Source: Nitrosopumilaceae archaeon (GTDB lineage: Archaea; Thermoproteota; Nitrososphaeria; Nitrososphaerales; Nitrosopumilaceae). From it: a DNA stretch of 41,379 nt. Location: positions 1 to 41,379 of the forward strand of contig JASHOW010000106.1 in NCBI GenBank assembly GCA_030038445.1, written 5' to 3'. A model generated the notes under the pieces. It saw only the letters and a program-made list of their open reading frames with translations. It made no database searches and was not told the DNA's origin. The position numbers and the translations under genes were made by a program. Below, one piece after another: positions 17,394 to 26,927 of this stretch. The first letter of the stretch is position 1. Each line of letters starts with the position of its first letter.

Positions 17394-18230
17394 TTAGGTA
17401 TACACGGTAAACAAGATTACCTTTTTTGGGTCATATTGGACAATTGCAAAATGGGGAACTTCGGAATCTTTTACATAGTGACCCTCGGGCCCACCAATGC
17501 CTAATCTAATAAGATAGTTACTGCTAGGATCAATTTCAATTTCCCTGCTCTCAAGAATATATCCCGCAATCTTTTCCTTTGCTGGTTTTAGAGTTGGGTA
17601 GAGCCTGTGAATGTTACCATCCTGTATTATTGCTTCTTCTTGGTGCTGATGACCGCACAAGATTATATGATTACCCATATGTTTTCTGGCTTCATCAAAA
17701 GCAGAAGATGCCTTGTAATGATATCCAGCATAAGTAAAGAACTCAAAGTCCTCCTCTGTTAGTCTTTGCCAACACCTTTTATATAGCCAAGCCTCGTCCC
17801 CAGCAGTTTCTGGTGTTATTTTTTGAGGATCAAGCGGGCCTCCGTGGACGCAAAAAAGGCCATGTTTTTTATCGATGAATTCCTGACTGCCAAAGGTTCC
17901 ATCAGAATTTTCTTTAAAAAATGACATATCCTCTGAATTTAGTTTTGCGTGTGCGTTCATGCTCTCAACCGAGCCCGCACCTATTAGCTTGTTATTTAGA
18001 AATGCTTCGTCGTGGTTTCCCATGACTGAGAAGAGCGAATAGTTCTTTTCAAGCGACTTTAATCTAGAGAGCACCTCTCTTGGATGAGTCCCTCTTTCAA
18101 GAATATCTCCCAGATTTATTATTCTAGATAAGGTGGTATACTTTTTTTTAAATTCAGTACTAGATGTTATACCCAGTATGACATCCAAGGCATTAATGTC
18201 TGCATGTATGTCAGAAAATACCAAGTCCAA
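17394..18230 (-). CDS. metallophosphoesterase (calcineurin-like)
   Basis: FSDIHADINAL, NLGDILERG, VMGNHDEAF and ILCGHQHQEE motifs. Confidence 0.88.
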   Translation of the reverse strand: MDLVFSDIHADINALDVILGITSSTEFKKKYTTLSRIINLGDILERGTHPREVLSRLKSLEKNYSLFSVMGNHDEAFLNNKLIGAGSVESMNAHAKLNSEDMSFFKENSDGTFGSQEFIDKKHGLFCVHGGPLDPQKITPETAGDEAWLYKRCWQRLTEEDFEFFTYAGYHYKASSAFDEARKHMGNHIILCGHQHQEEAIIQDGNIHRLYPTLKPAKEKIAGYILESREIEIDPSSNYLIRLGIGGPEGHYVKDSEVPHFAIVQYDPKKVILFTVYT

Positions 18231-18459
18231 TGATCTGCTAAATGTATAATCCTAATTTGTAATTTCTTATGTCAGTTTTAATACATGCCCATTATGTATA
18301 TCATAAAAAAGCATCAACTAGAATAGATATTCTCAAATCTTAGAATAAGAAGGTAAAAGGTTGGTTCAAGATAAATAAAAGATGCAAGGAGAATACACTA
18401 CCAAGCATTTGGAGTCACTTACATCCTCACATCTACCCATTGAGGATGTTGGGACATTT

Positions 18460-19386
18460 TTATGATTCAAACTCTATTTTCTGGACAGAATTCCTTGGAA
18501 CATGTAAATCTCGAAATGTATCAGGATTGATTATCTTTGCCAAGATCTCAAGTCCTGTGATGGTTCTTGGTCCTGGCTTGCTAAAATACTCATTTGCATT
18601 TACTGCATAAACTTGGCCTTGCTTTACTGCCCTCAATGATCTCCAGTCTTCCTTGTCTATGATTTTTTCATATTCTTGCAGTGTTCGCTTTACATCAAAG
18701 CCGCATGGCATCAGTATGATTATGTCAGGATCAAACTTTGCCACCTCGTCAAGTCCCATTCTTCTGGACTGATCCCTTGTTGCACTTATTCCGTTTATTC
18801 CTCCGGCAAGTTCTACCATTTGAGGAACCCAGTGACCTGCGGTAAACAAAGGATCAAGCCACTCTATGCAAAGAACTTTTGGTCTTGCTCCTTTTGGGAC
18901 ATGCTGAATAGACTTGATTTTAGACCTTAGTTTATGAACAAAGGTTTGTGCCTGACTAGTCTTTCCAACCTTTTTTCCAACCTCGATTACATTATCAAGT
19001 ATGTCATCTAGGTTTCTTGGATCCAAGATTAGAACGTCAGGCTTGCCTCCAAGTATTGTTACTGCCCTATTAATCTCCTTAGTAAAGGGAGAGCAGACCT
19101 CGCATATACCTTGAGCCACTATGAGATTTGGGTTTATGTCTTTGAGCACTTGTTCATCAAGTACATAGATGTCCTTTCCTGATCTCATCAGTTCCACTAC
19201 TTTTCTGTCAATTTCTTGGCTTGTCATTTTTTCAGGATCAAAGACAGAATGGATCACTCGTGGTTTGGTCTTTGCCTCAGATGGATAATTACACTCGTGT
19301 GTTACTGCAAGTACTTGATCTCCCATTCCAAGATCATATAATATCTCAGTAGCACTAGGAAGAAAGGAAACTATGCGATTTTCCAT
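18460..19386 (-). CDS. BtuF-like periplasmic-binding-fold protein (cobalamin/ABC transporter substrate-binding type)
   Basis: RIVSFLPSATEILYDLGMGDQVLAVTHECNYP; PDVLILDP...; no clear signal peptide. Confidence 0.8.
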   Translation of the reverse strand: MENRIVSFLPSATEILYDLGMGDQVLAVTHECNYPSEAKTKPRVIHSVFDPEKMTSQEIDRKVVELMRSGKDIYVLDEQVLKDINPNLIVAQGICEVCSPFTKEINRAVTILGGKPDVLILDPRNLDDILDNVIEVGKKVGKTSQAQTFVHKLRSKIKSIQHVPKGARPKVLCIEWLDPLFTAGHWVPQMVELAGGINGISATRDQSRRMGLDEVAKFDPDIIILMPCGFDVKRTLQEYEKIIDKEDWRSLRAVKQGQVYAVNANEYFSKPGPRTITGLEILAKIINPDTFRDLHVPRNSVQKIEFES

Positions 19387-19471
19387 ACCATATTATTTTG
19401 TAAACGGCTTCTTTAAACATCTTGATTGACCATCCAAAATTCCTCAAAACTTAAGAATAGCCCATGGCTCG

Positions 19472-20356
19472 ATGAGTCTGTTGGCTAGATTTACAGTCAT
19501 TGGTGGATTGTCATCTGAACAGCTAGCAAGAAAGATAGCGACAAGATTAAGATCAAAGTATGTAGGATGTGAGCTAAGAGTTTTTCCAGATGGCGAAAGC
19601 AAGATTACACTCAAGACAAAGCCAACCGGCAAGATAATTGTAGTGCATTCTGTCTATCCCCCTGTAGACTCTAATCTGGTCCGTGCTCTGGCCTTGGTAT
19701 CACAGGCAAGAAAATACTCATCCCAGGTCTATGCAGTAATACCATACATGGGCTATGCAAGGCAAGACAGAGAATTTCTACCAAGAGAAGTTGTAACCAT
19801 GTCTCTTATTGCAAAGATGCTCAAGGCTGTAGGTGCAACAAAGATCATAGTAGTTGACATCCATAGCATGATGGCATTGAAACATTTTCAGATATCAACT
19901 AAAAATGTCAGTGCAATAGAAGAGATTGTAAAATATTTTAAAAAATTGTGTCTTAAGGACCCGCTTGTTGTATCCCCAGATATGGGAGGGGTTGGGAGGG
20001 CACAAAACTTTGCACATTTGATGAAAGTAGAATACATTGCGTTAGAAAAACATAGGGACAGAAAGACTGGAGAAGTTATGATAAAATCAAGTAATCATCA
20101 AAAAGTAAGAAACAGGGACATAATTCTTGTTGACGACATGATAAGCACTGGCGGCAGCATAGTCAAGGCAGCAGAGCATTTGAGAAAGCAAAAGTGTAGG
20201 AGGATATATGCTGCCTGTACTCATGCTCTCCTGATAGGAGATGCAGAAAAAAGGATTAGAAGAGCTGGTGTTGCAAGGATAATCAGCACAAATACAATAC
20301 CTGGCAAGACAAGTATTGTTGATGTTTCCGCCGTAATAGCAAGGGCAATCATCTGA
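19472..20356 (+). CDS. prs: ribose-phosphate pyrophosphokinase
   Basis: VIPYMGYARQDREF, VVDIHS and DIILVDDMISTGGSIVKAAEHL PRPP-binding loop. Confidence 0.93.
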   Translation: MSLLARFTVIGGLSSEQLARKIATRLRSKYVGCELRVFPDGESKITLKTKPTGKIIVVHSVYPPVDSNLVRALALVSQARKYSSQVYAVIPYMGYARQDREFLPREVVTMSLIAKMLKAVGATKIIVVDIHSMMALKHFQISTKNVSAIEEIVKYFKKLCLKDPLVVSPDMGGVGRAQNFAHLMKVEYIALEKHRDRKTGEVMIKSSNHQKVRNRDIILVDDMISTGGSIVKAAEHLRKQKCRRIYAACTHALLIGDAEKRIRRAGVARIISTNTIPGKTSIVDVSAVIARAII

Positions 20357-21289
20357 ATGGTACAAAGTTTTTTTGTCTTATCCGGAGAACATCAACAACT
20401 TGCAAGGGATGAATTGGTCTGCATATCAAAAAGCTATGATGCCAATACTAGACACTTGGTAGAATCAAGGCTTGTAATTATCAAGTCTAAAATTACATGG
20501 AAGAAGATTGCCAAGAGGGCTACATTTGTCAGAGTAGCTGGAAATCTTGTGGGAACCTTTGATGACATTTCAAAGATAGAATTGCCTGTATCAAGGCCTG
20601 ATACTTTTGCCTGCAGGGTAGTAAACCTCTCCTCCAAAAAAATCAATACATCGCTTATGGAAAGAGATGTAGGTGCAATTCTCAAGAAAAGGATAGATTC
20701 TAAGGTATCACTCTCAAATCCTGCACTTACCATTTATCTTGTCATTACTGATAACAATAGATACATAGGTTATGCAGATGCGCTAGAATACCAAAGGCCT
20801 AAAAAGGCAATCAAATATCCAACTGAACTGGACTGGAAACTTGGCAGATGTATGGTAAACCTGTCACAGCTAAAAGAGGGCAAGACCATATGCGACCCAT
20901 TCTGTGGAACCGGCACGATACTGCTTGAGGCCGAATCCATGGGGATACGCTCCATTGGGATTGATTTTGATTCTAAAATGTGTGAGATTACAAGTAAAAA
21001 TCTTGCAGCTAACGGATACAAGTCTAGAGTTGTCAATTCAACATATCACCATATCTTGAAGATTAAGGACAAGACAGACGCAATAGTTACTGATGTTCCG
21101 TATGGTATTGCTTCAAGATCGTCCATGCCACCAAAGAAAATAATCGAGGATCTTCTTTCAGTTGTGCCAAAGAAGATGAGGACAGTACTAGTGTACAAGA
21201 AGGGAATGTATATCAAGGAATTTGACAAGGCAAAGAAATACGAAATCTTTAGGCATAAGAGTCTCACAAGAGTGATTGTTGTAAAATGA
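20357..21289 (+). CDS. THUMP-type tRNA (guanine-10-N2)-methyltransferase
   Basis: CDPFCGTGTILLEAESMG and DAIVTDVPYG catalytic motif; N-terminal THUMP-like region. Confidence 0.83.
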   Translation: MVQSFFVLSGEHQQLARDELVCISKSYDANTRHLVESRLVIIKSKITWKKIAKRATFVRVAGNLVGTFDDISKIELPVSRPDTFACRVVNLSSKKINTSLMERDVGAILKKRIDSKVSLSNPALTIYLVITDNNRYIGYADALEYQRPKKAIKYPTELDWKLGRCMVNLSQLKEGKTICDPFCGTGTILLEAESMGIRSIGIDFDSKMCEITSKNLAANGYKSRVVNSTYHHILKIKDKTDAIVTDVPYGIASRSSMPPKKIIEDLLSVVPKKMRTVLVYKKGMYIKEFDKAKKYEIFRHKSLTRVIVVK

Positions 21290-22185
21290 AGCTAGTATTC
21301 TTGGGAACATCGGCCGCCCAGCCAACGGCAGAACGAGGAATGACATGTATCTGTCTGGTTCTGGACAAGGAGGTATTGATGTTTGACGCAGGTGAGGGTG
21401 CCCAAATTGCATTCCAAAAAGCAAAGATTGGATGGAACAAAAAGATGAAGATCTTTGTTACCCATTTACACGGAGACCATTGCGTGGGAATTCTTGGCTT
21501 GCTACAGACAATGTCGCTTCAAAACAGGACTGAGCCTATCGATATTTTTGGACCGTCTGGAATCGAGGAGTTTCTTGCCAGCAATCTGAAGATATTAAAT
21601 TTTGGGCTTACGTTTCCTGTTAGGATTACGAGAATAAAGGAAGGGTTGATCTTTGACGACCCTCTTTATGCGATTCATGCTTGCAAGGCAGAACACTCTA
21701 TACCGGCATATTCGTACCTCTTTTCTGAAAAGGATAGGCCAGGCAAATTCTATCCCGAGAAGGCAAAGAAATTTGAAATTCCGCAAGGAAAGATGTGGCA
21801 CGAACTTCAGAGTGGAAGTGAGATAAAGATTGGAGACAAGACTGTAAGGCCATCTGACGTGATGGGAGAGAAGAGGAAGGGAAGAAAGATAGGTATTTCA
21901 GGTGACACTAGGCCTACAAAAAACCTTGAAGAATTCTTCAAAGGATGTGATTATATCACTTTTGATTCTACATATTCTGATAAATTGCGCGACAAGGCAA
22001 TAGAAAACTATCATTCTACGGCAAAAGAAGCTGCCGAACTTGCAAAAAAGGCAGGAATAGTAAATCTTATTTTGACGCATTTTTCAGCACGATATGAAAA
22101 TGCAGATGAGCTAATATCAGAGGCAAAAACAGTCCACGATTCTGTGATTGCCGCAAGGGATCTTTTAGAGATAAATGTCAAGTGA
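21286..22185 (+). CDS. rnz: ribonuclease Z
   Basis: MKLVFLGTSAAQPTAERG, THLHGDHCVGILGLL, GDTRPT and LTHFSARY. Confidence 0.93.
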   Translation: MKLVFLGTSAAQPTAERGMTCICLVLDKEVLMFDAGEGAQIAFQKAKIGWNKKMKIFVTHLHGDHCVGILGLLQTMSLQNRTEPIDIFGPSGIEEFLASNLKILNFGLTFPVRITRIKEGLIFDDPLYAIHACKAEHSIPAYSYLFSEKDRPGKFYPEKAKKFEIPQGKMWHELQSGSEIKIGDKTVRPSDVMGEKRKGRKIGISGDTRPTKNLEEFFKGCDYITFDSTYSDKLRDKAIENYHSTAKEAAELAKKAGIVNLILTHFSARYENADELISEAKTVHDSVIAARDLLEINVK

Positions 22186-22906
22186 CATGTTCAAATCAAT
22201 TGTTGATAGGTTGCACCAAGCAGAAAAAATTGTCTTTGTTACTGGAGCCGGAATTTCTCAAGAAAGCGGAATTCCTACCTTTCGAGGAAAAGATGGGTTG
22301 TGGAGAAAATATGATGCAATGAAGCTTGCCACAATAGATGCATTTTATGAAGATCCAAAGCTTGTGTGGGAATGGTATGAGGAAAGAAGAAGAAACGTCT
22401 TGGAAGCAAAACCAAATGCAGGCCATCTTGCAATTGCAGAGCTTGAAAAATTCAAGTCTGTGTATGTATTGACACAAAATGTTGATGGCCTTCACCAGAG
22501 AGCGGGAAGCACAAAGGTCTATGAGCTTCATGGAAGCATCATTACAATCAGGTGTACTAGATGCAATTTCAAAGATAGCATAACATCAAGTTTTTCGCAC
22601 CTTCCACCAGCCTGCAAGTGTGGCAGTATACTAAGGCCTGATGTGGTATGGTTTGGCGAATCTCTTCCACAAGATGTATGGCACACCTCAATGCAGCAAG
22701 CCATCTCTTGTGATGTAATGATAGTGGTTGGTACTTCACTTGCAGTATCCCCTGCAAATCTTTTGCCAGCCTATGCAAAACAAAATGGAGCAATTGTTAT
22801 CGAAATAAATCCAGAAGAGACTTTGACGTCTACAAACATGGACCTCTCAATTCGCTCTTCTGCTGCAAGAGCCATTCCCGAACTTGTAGCGGCATTTCAG
22901 AGATAA
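22175..22906 (+). CDS. NAD-dependent protein deacylase, Sir2 family
   Basis: FVTGAGISQESGIPTFRGKDGLW, TQNVDGLHQRAGS, CxxC...CxC zinc site, VGTSLAVSPA. Confidence 0.95.
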   Translation: MSSDMFKSIVDRLHQAEKIVFVTGAGISQESGIPTFRGKDGLWRKYDAMKLATIDAFYEDPKLVWEWYEERRRNVLEAKPNAGHLAIAELEKFKSVYVLTQNVDGLHQRAGSTKVYELHGSIITIRCTRCNFKDSITSSFSHLPPACKCGSILRPDVVWFGESLPQDVWHTSMQQAISCDVMIVVGTSLAVSPANLLPAYAKQNGAIVIEINPEETLTSTNMDLSIRSSAARAIPELVAAFQR

Positions 22907-23014
22907 GCGCTTAAAATTATTCAAAAAAAGAGATGGTCTTTTTGTTAAATCGCCGTTATAGATCAAAGAATCATTAAAAAAATCTTACTTTATTATGAGA
23001 ATTATGACTAATTG

Positions 23015-23022
23015 TTAAATAT
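23015..23022 (+). promoter_or_regulatory. TATA-like element preceding candidate ncRNA C
   Basis: ttaaatat about 30-40 nt upstream of the first hairpin of ncRNA C. Confidence 0.35.
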
Positions 23023-23053
23023 TATGAAAACGTATAATGATCAATGAGAAAAG

Positions 23054-23164
23054 ACGCAAATTCTGGCGATTGAATTTGCGTGGCTCTGCGAAAAAGAGTA
23101 CATAGTAGAGTGCACAAAGGTGCGCAAGTGGCAAGAGAATGCTTTTGCCTATACAGGGCCACGC
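23054..23164 (+). ncRNA. candidate structured ncRNA C
   Basis: ACGCAAATTC-tggcgatt-GAATTTGCGT perfect 10-bp hairpin; GCGTGGCTCTG 23078-23088 / CAGGGCCACGC 23154-23164 (11 bp, one U.G); inner GTGCAC-aaag-GTGCGC and GGCAAGAG-aatg-CTTTTGCC. Wobbles consistently favour the + strand. Confidence 0.48.
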
Positions 23165-23296
23165 CATTACACATTTTCTAATCTATTATGCGAAAATTTG
23201 GTAATTTTTGAAAGCGCAATTTTTGTAGGTTAATTTGTCCTAATCTATAACAAGTTTGGAAGTGTAGGAGAGTGGTACAGATTTGAAGAAAAATTC

Positions 23297-23698
23297 CTAC
23301 AAATTCTCGGGGGCAAGCCAGTCAGCTATCTTTTCCAAGTTATTTGAGTGTAGGATTACCTTGATTGGCCCCATCGGGGATTCTTCTGCCTCGTCGCATA
23401 CAGCAATTATGTCTACATATGCAGCCTGCTTGTTGAGATAAAACCATGTAGTGTCTCCCTTTGTATTGTATCGCATCTGTCTTCTGTAAACCCTGTTTAC
23501 TTTGCGTTTTCGTATGGTTTCCTGAATCTTTGACAGAGAATGTAGATCCCTTGAGACTGCCTTTATGCTTCCATCACGATATTGGTAATCAGCATTTATG
23601 ATTATATTAGATAAGGCAGTCTTGACCCGTTCTGGATCTTCAGATGGATTTACTGCAGCATATGCTTCTATTTTGCATGAGATACTAGGCATATTCAT
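23297..23698 (-). CDS. UPF0201-like conserved archaeal protein
   Basis: ISCKIEAYAAVNPSEDPERVKTALSNII, small archaeal conserved family pattern; 4-nt overlap with the upstream kinase-like gene. Confidence 0.72.
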   Translation of the reverse strand: MNMPSISCKIEAYAAVNPSEDPERVKTALSNIIINADYQYRDGSIKAVSRDLHSLSKIQETIRKRKVNRVYRRQMRYNTKGDTTWFYLNKQAAYVDIIAVCDEAEESPMGPIKVILHSNNLEKIADWLAPENL

Positions 23699-24249
23699 TT
23701 TATCCAGTTTTTGATAATATGATAGGCCGCATCTACCAACTGTTCTATTGTTAGATTATTGTTGGAGATTGTTTCATCAGCTAGTGCAATTGATTCACTC
23801 ATTCCAACTCCAATTTCCCTCGAGTCCCTTTTTGAAAAATCTTCTCTGTCAGATGGGGCATCAGACCTACCGCGATTGGTTAGAAACTTGAATCTGATAT
23901 CTCCCGATGCGTGAATTGCAAGAACTTTGACCGTGCCAATTTTTTTTAATACATCAATTTCTGCAAGTGATCGTACACCATCTACGAGTATTACGTTGGA
24001 TTTGGAATTTAATATGTCATTTTTGATCAACTCAGCTACTGCACCAGAACCATTCTTTTCTCGAAGCTCAAGCATTAGCTTGCCTAAATTTGTACCAGTA
24101 GGATCTATTTTTCTTCTTGTAGCTTCGGCTCTTACTGCATCACCCATAGTTATCTTGTCAAATCCCTTGGATTTGAGGGCCTCAGCTATTGTAGTCTTGC
24201 CTGCACCCGGCATGCCGGTTAGGCAAACAATAAGCTTTGTCACATTCAC
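23695..24249 (-). CDS. adenylate/dephospho-CoA-kinase-like P-loop protein (UPF0200-like)
   Basis: LIVCLTGMPGAGKTTIAEALKSKGF Walker A; VILVDGVRSLAEIDVLK. Confidence 0.78.
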   Translation of the reverse strand: MNVTKLIVCLTGMPGAGKTTIAEALKSKGFDKITMGDAVRAEATRRKIDPTGTNLGKLMLELREKNGSGAVAELIKNDILNSKSNVILVDGVRSLAEIDVLKKIGTVKVLAIHASGDIRFKFLTNRGRSDAPSDREDFSKRDSREIGVGMSESIALADETISNNNLTIEQLVDAAYHIIKNWIK

Positions 24250-24317
24250 AAACTTGGTCTTCCAGCCTATGAAGCTACCGGAAAATCATTATAGACTATG
24301 GAATCTGAATTCTTCTG

Positions 24318-24857
24318 ATGCGTACATTTGTGGCAGTTGAAGTTTCCAACAAGGATGTACTGGATTCAATAACAAAGCTGCAGTTTGATCTCGGCATAAG
24401 GGCACGTCCAGTGCGTAAGCAAAACATGCATTTTACATTACTCTTTCTGGGAGAGATATCTGAGGATGACGTGGATAACGTAAAAAAATTGCTTTCTAGT
24501 ATTGTCTTCAAACCAATAGACATGGATTTTACCCATCTTGGAGCATTTCCCAATCCCAAGTTTCCACGAGTCATTTGGATAGGTGTTGATGATATCGCAG
24601 CAGCACAGTTAGTAGATCTTGCTGCTCAAGTTGAACAAAGGCTGGCACCATTGGGATTCAAGTCTGACAAGTCGTTCAAGCCTCACCTTACCATATTTAG
24701 AATAAAAAATAAGCAAGATGACGTTTCAGACAAGATAGCAAAATATGGTAAGGTCAGCCTTGGAAAGGACATCATTTCTGAGCTCAAATTCAAGCAAAGC
24801 GTCTTAACTTCAAATGGGCCGATATATTCTGATTTACTGGTGGTAAAGGCGCAATGA
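24318..24857 (+). CDS. thpR: RNA 2',3'-cyclic phosphodiesterase (ThpR/LigT)
   Basis: Two HxT motifs: MHFTLLFLGEI and KPHLTIFRIK. Confidence 0.9.
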   Translation: MRTFVAVEVSNKDVLDSITKLQFDLGIRARPVRKQNMHFTLLFLGEISEDDVDNVKKLLSSIVFKPIDMDFTHLGAFPNPKFPRVIWIGVDDIAAAQLVDLAAQVEQRLAPLGFKSDKSFKPHLTIFRIKNKQDDVSDKIAKYGKVSLGKDIISELKFKQSVLTSNGPIYSDLLVVKAQ

Positions 24858-26188
24858 ACCAAATTTTAGAGCAGGCAAGAAAGATCGCCATTCCCACAAT
24901 ACAGGAAGAAAAAGAGACTAGAGAGCTTGCAGACATGCTGCTCAAGCAGGTAAGAGGCGAGGCTGCCAAGTATGCTCAAGTGGTAACTGTAGAACTTGGT
25001 GGATCTTACGCAAAGGGAACTTGGCTTCGAAAGCAGATGGATTTGGACATATTTGTCAAGATGAAGACAGATACTGACGACAAGACTTTTGAGAAGATAG
25101 GTACGGAGATTGGTCGTAGCTCCTTAAAAAAGTTCAAGCCATATCTTAGATACTCTGAGCATCCGTATGTAGAGGCAAAAGTAAATGAGACTCGCGTAAA
25201 TGTTGTGCCCTGCTATGATGTTACTGCAGGGCAATGGAAGAGTGCAGCCGATAGGTCCTCATTTCATACTAGATTCATCTTAGAAAATATGGATCAGGAC
25301 AAGAAAAATGAAGTAAGACTACTGAAAAAGTTTCTCAAGGGTGTTGGAATCTATGGTGCAGAGATTGCAAGAGAGGGCTTTGGCGGATATGTTGCAGAAG
25401 TATTGGTTTACAATTATGGAAGTTTTATAGGGGTACTTGAGGCTGCATCAAACTTTATGCAAGGACATGTCATAGGAAATCCAGCTAAAAAATTTGAAAC
25501 TTTTCTAGTGTTAATTGATCCAATAGACAACAATAGGAATCTTGGTACTGCCATTTCTGCACAAAATGTTGCACGATTTATTCTTGCCTCAAGAGTGTTT
25601 CTAAAAAAACCGTCAATTGCATTCTTTAATGGCAAAGAAAGATCGCCCAATGCCAAGAATCTCAAAAATACAATAATTGTAAGATTTAGTTACAAGTGGA
25701 GAAGTCCTGACATAATTTGGGGACAGGTAAAGCGCGGCACTACTTCCCTAGCAGGGCAGCTTACACTGGGAGGATTTGAAGTTATACGTAAGACTGCAGT
25801 AACTGACGAAAAATCAGAAGCCGCCATGATCTTCCTTTTGCGTCTGCCAGTAATTGAAAAGTTCCTAGTCAAAAATGGTCCAGACATTTACAGAAAAGCA
25901 GACTCGGAAAACTTTATTTCGAAAAATTCAAAGAACATTATGACATGGGTTGATGAAAACGGTCGCATACTGTCAATGCAGAAAAGAGAGCTTGAAGATG
26001 CCAAAAAGTTCTTGGATCATCTCTTGAAGAAAAACTTGGCAAAATCAGGCGTTCCAGAAGGCATAATTCCAGACATTAGGCGTGGCTTTAGGATACTATA
26101 CGGAAACCAACCAATAAGCAAATCCATTAAAAAGGCACTGGCCGATGTTACCTCTACTGATGGACTTATCTTTGGTACCAACAAGTAG
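24854..26188 (+). CDS. cca: archaeal CCA tRNA nucleotidyltransferase
   Basis: LGGSYAKGTWLRKQMDLDIFVK nucleotidyltransferase motif; archaeal class I layout. Confidence 0.92.
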   Translation: MNQILEQARKIAIPTIQEEKETRELADMLLKQVRGEAAKYAQVVTVELGGSYAKGTWLRKQMDLDIFVKMKTDTDDKTFEKIGTEIGRSSLKKFKPYLRYSEHPYVEAKVNETRVNVVPCYDVTAGQWKSAADRSSFHTRFILENMDQDKKNEVRLLKKFLKGVGIYGAEIAREGFGGYVAEVLVYNYGSFIGVLEAASNFMQGHVIGNPAKKFETFLVLIDPIDNNRNLGTAISAQNVARFILASRVFLKKPSIAFFNGKERSPNAKNLKNTIIVRFSYKWRSPDIIWGQVKRGTTSLAGQLTLGGFEVIRKTAVTDEKSEAAMIFLLRLPVIEKFLVKNGPDIYRKADSENFISKNSKNIMTWVDENGRILSMQKRELEDAKKFLDHLLKKNLAKSGVPEGIIPDIRRGFRILYGNQPISKSIKKALADVTSTDGLIFGTNK

Positions 26189-26927
26189 GTTAGGCCAAGA
26201 ACCATACTCTCATGTCTTGGCATACCCCAAGGCCACAAAAAGAGAGATTACAAAGCGGGTCTTGGAGCTTAAAAAGCTGGGAATCGGGAGTGTTGCATTT
26301 GAGGGCCCTACTGTTCTAAACAATGTTGCTGTTTTGGGCAAGGGCTACGTTGGTGTTGTGGTGCTAGCCAGACAAGGTAAAAGATACGTAGCCTTGAAGA
26401 TACGCAGAATAGATTCAAGCAGAGAGGAGCTGCAAAGCGAAGCAAGACTTCTAAGGCTTGCAAACGAAGTAGATGTTGGTCCAAGAGTAATAGATAGTAG
26501 CAAAAATTTCATGGTAATGGAGTACGTGAAAGGAAAAAAAATAATTGATTGGGTAAGGGAGCTAAATGGCAGAGGGAGTGCTGCAAAGCTCAGATCTACA
26601 ATAAGAAAGGTATTGGAAGATTGCCATAGTTTAGATAAGATTCGTCTTGATCACGGAGAGCTCAGCTACATACACAAGCATATCATTGTGGGAAGATTAC
26701 CTTGCATAATAGATTTTGAAAGCGCGAGTGTAAACAGAAAAACATCTAATGTTACCTCAGCAACACAAGGCATTTTTATTGGATCTGGCCTTTCAAGTGT
26801 TGTTAAAAAGATCATAAAAGTTCCAAGTACAAAACAGATGATCAAGTCTTTGAAAAAATACAAACATGACCAATCGCGTGAAAACTTTGACGAGTTATTG
26901 CAGGTGTTAGGGTTGAATAAGGTTTGA
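26145..26927 (+). CDS. archaeal protein kinase-like protein (COG2112/RIO-like)
   Basis: LGKGYVGVVVLARQGKRYVALKIRR, LDHGELSYIHKHIIV, IIDFESAS (DFE); true start uncertain, may lie inside the end of cca. Confidence 0.78.
   Translation: MLPLLMDLSLVPTSRLGQEPYSHVLAYPKATKREITKRVLELKKLGIGSVAFEGPTVLNNVAVLGKGYVGVVVLARQGKRYVALKIRRIDSSREELQSEARLLRLANEVDVGPRVIDSSKNFMVMEYVKGKKIIDWVRELNGRGSAAKLRSTIRKVLEDCHSLDKIRLDHGELSYIHKHIIVGRLPCIIDFESASVNRKTSNVTSATQGIFIGSGLSSVVKKIIKVPSTKQMIKSLKKYKHDQSRENFDELLQVLGLNKV

Noticed and set aside
23048-23238. + strand open frame EKTQILAIEFAWLCEKEYIVECTKVRKWQENAFAYTGPRHYTFSNLLCENLVIFESAIFVG*
   Set aside because: Has no start codon near its 5' end, and its G/C-rich third positions are unlike genes in this window; better explained by RNA structure (ncRNA C).
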